This document shows, one piece after another, positions 6,501-6,507 of a stretch of 6,507 nucleotides of DNA; the stretch's first letter is position 1, and each line of letters begins with the position of its first letter. The translations under genes and the position numbers were made by a program. The stretch comes from Pseudomonadota bacterium (GTDB lineage Bacteria > Pseudomonadota > Alphaproteobacteria > Acetobacterales > Acetobacteraceae), in contig JAKAZX010000238.1 of the NCBI GenBank assembly GCA_021826485.1, positions 1 to 6,507 of the forward strand, written 5' to 3'. The notes beneath the pieces are model-generated. The model did not search any database, was not told the origin of the DNA, and saw only the letters and a program-made list of their open reading frames with translations.

Positions 6501-6507
6501 AGGAGGG
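6501..6507 (+). promoter_or_regulatory. Shine-Dalgarno-like AGGAGGG at window edge
   Basis: The window ends in AGGAGGG, a strong match to the anti-Shine-Dalgarno sequence. It probably precedes the start codon of a same-strand gene that begins just beyond base 6507. No coding sequence of that gene is visible, so this is a prediction from the motif alone. Confidence 0.45.

Overview
This window is GC-rich bacterial DNA with tightly packed genes, all read on the + strand. The sense genes strongly avoid TTA, CTA and TCA codons, and the protein families are typical of Gram-negative heterotrophs. Codon use, the CUT1-type sugar transporter and the MCNLY-type SRAP protein fit an alphaproteobacterium, perhaps Rhodospirillales, Acetobacteraceae or Rhizobiales. 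That placement is an inference from style, because no marker gene is present.

Layout. Bases 1-5718 look like one operon. It begins with the C-terminal half of a periplasmic sugar-binding protein (start lies upstream of the window). Two CUT1 permeases of the MalF/UgpA and MalG/UgpE types follow (626-1582 and 1575-2435). Next come a cytoplasmic DUF2961 / glycoside hydrolase family 172 protein (2462-3577) and a 712-residue ADP-ribosylglycohydrolase-fold protein with extra C-terminal beta-rich domains (3580-5718). The junctions are 3 nt, an 8-nt overlap, 26 nt and 2 nt, which points to co-transcription and translational coupling. No transporter ATPase is visible, so it must be encoded outside the window or shared. 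After a 42-nt gap comes a SRAP-domain (YedK/HMCES-like) gene (5761-6399) of unrelated function. The last ~108 bases hold no convincing gene, a 7-bp inverted repeat, and a strong Shine-Dalgarno-like AGGAGGG at the very edge that probably serves a gene beyond the window.

How it may work together. The binding protein and two permeases would import a small sugar or oligosaccharide. Two enzymes without signal peptides would then act on it in the cytoplasm. Characterised GH172 enzymes cleave D-fructofuranosides or D-arabinofuranosides, and ADP-ribosylglycohydrolases cleave bonds to ribofuranose. The pairing therefore suggests a pathway for an unknown furanoside. This is the most interesting hypothesis in the window; the substrate cannot be read from the sequence.
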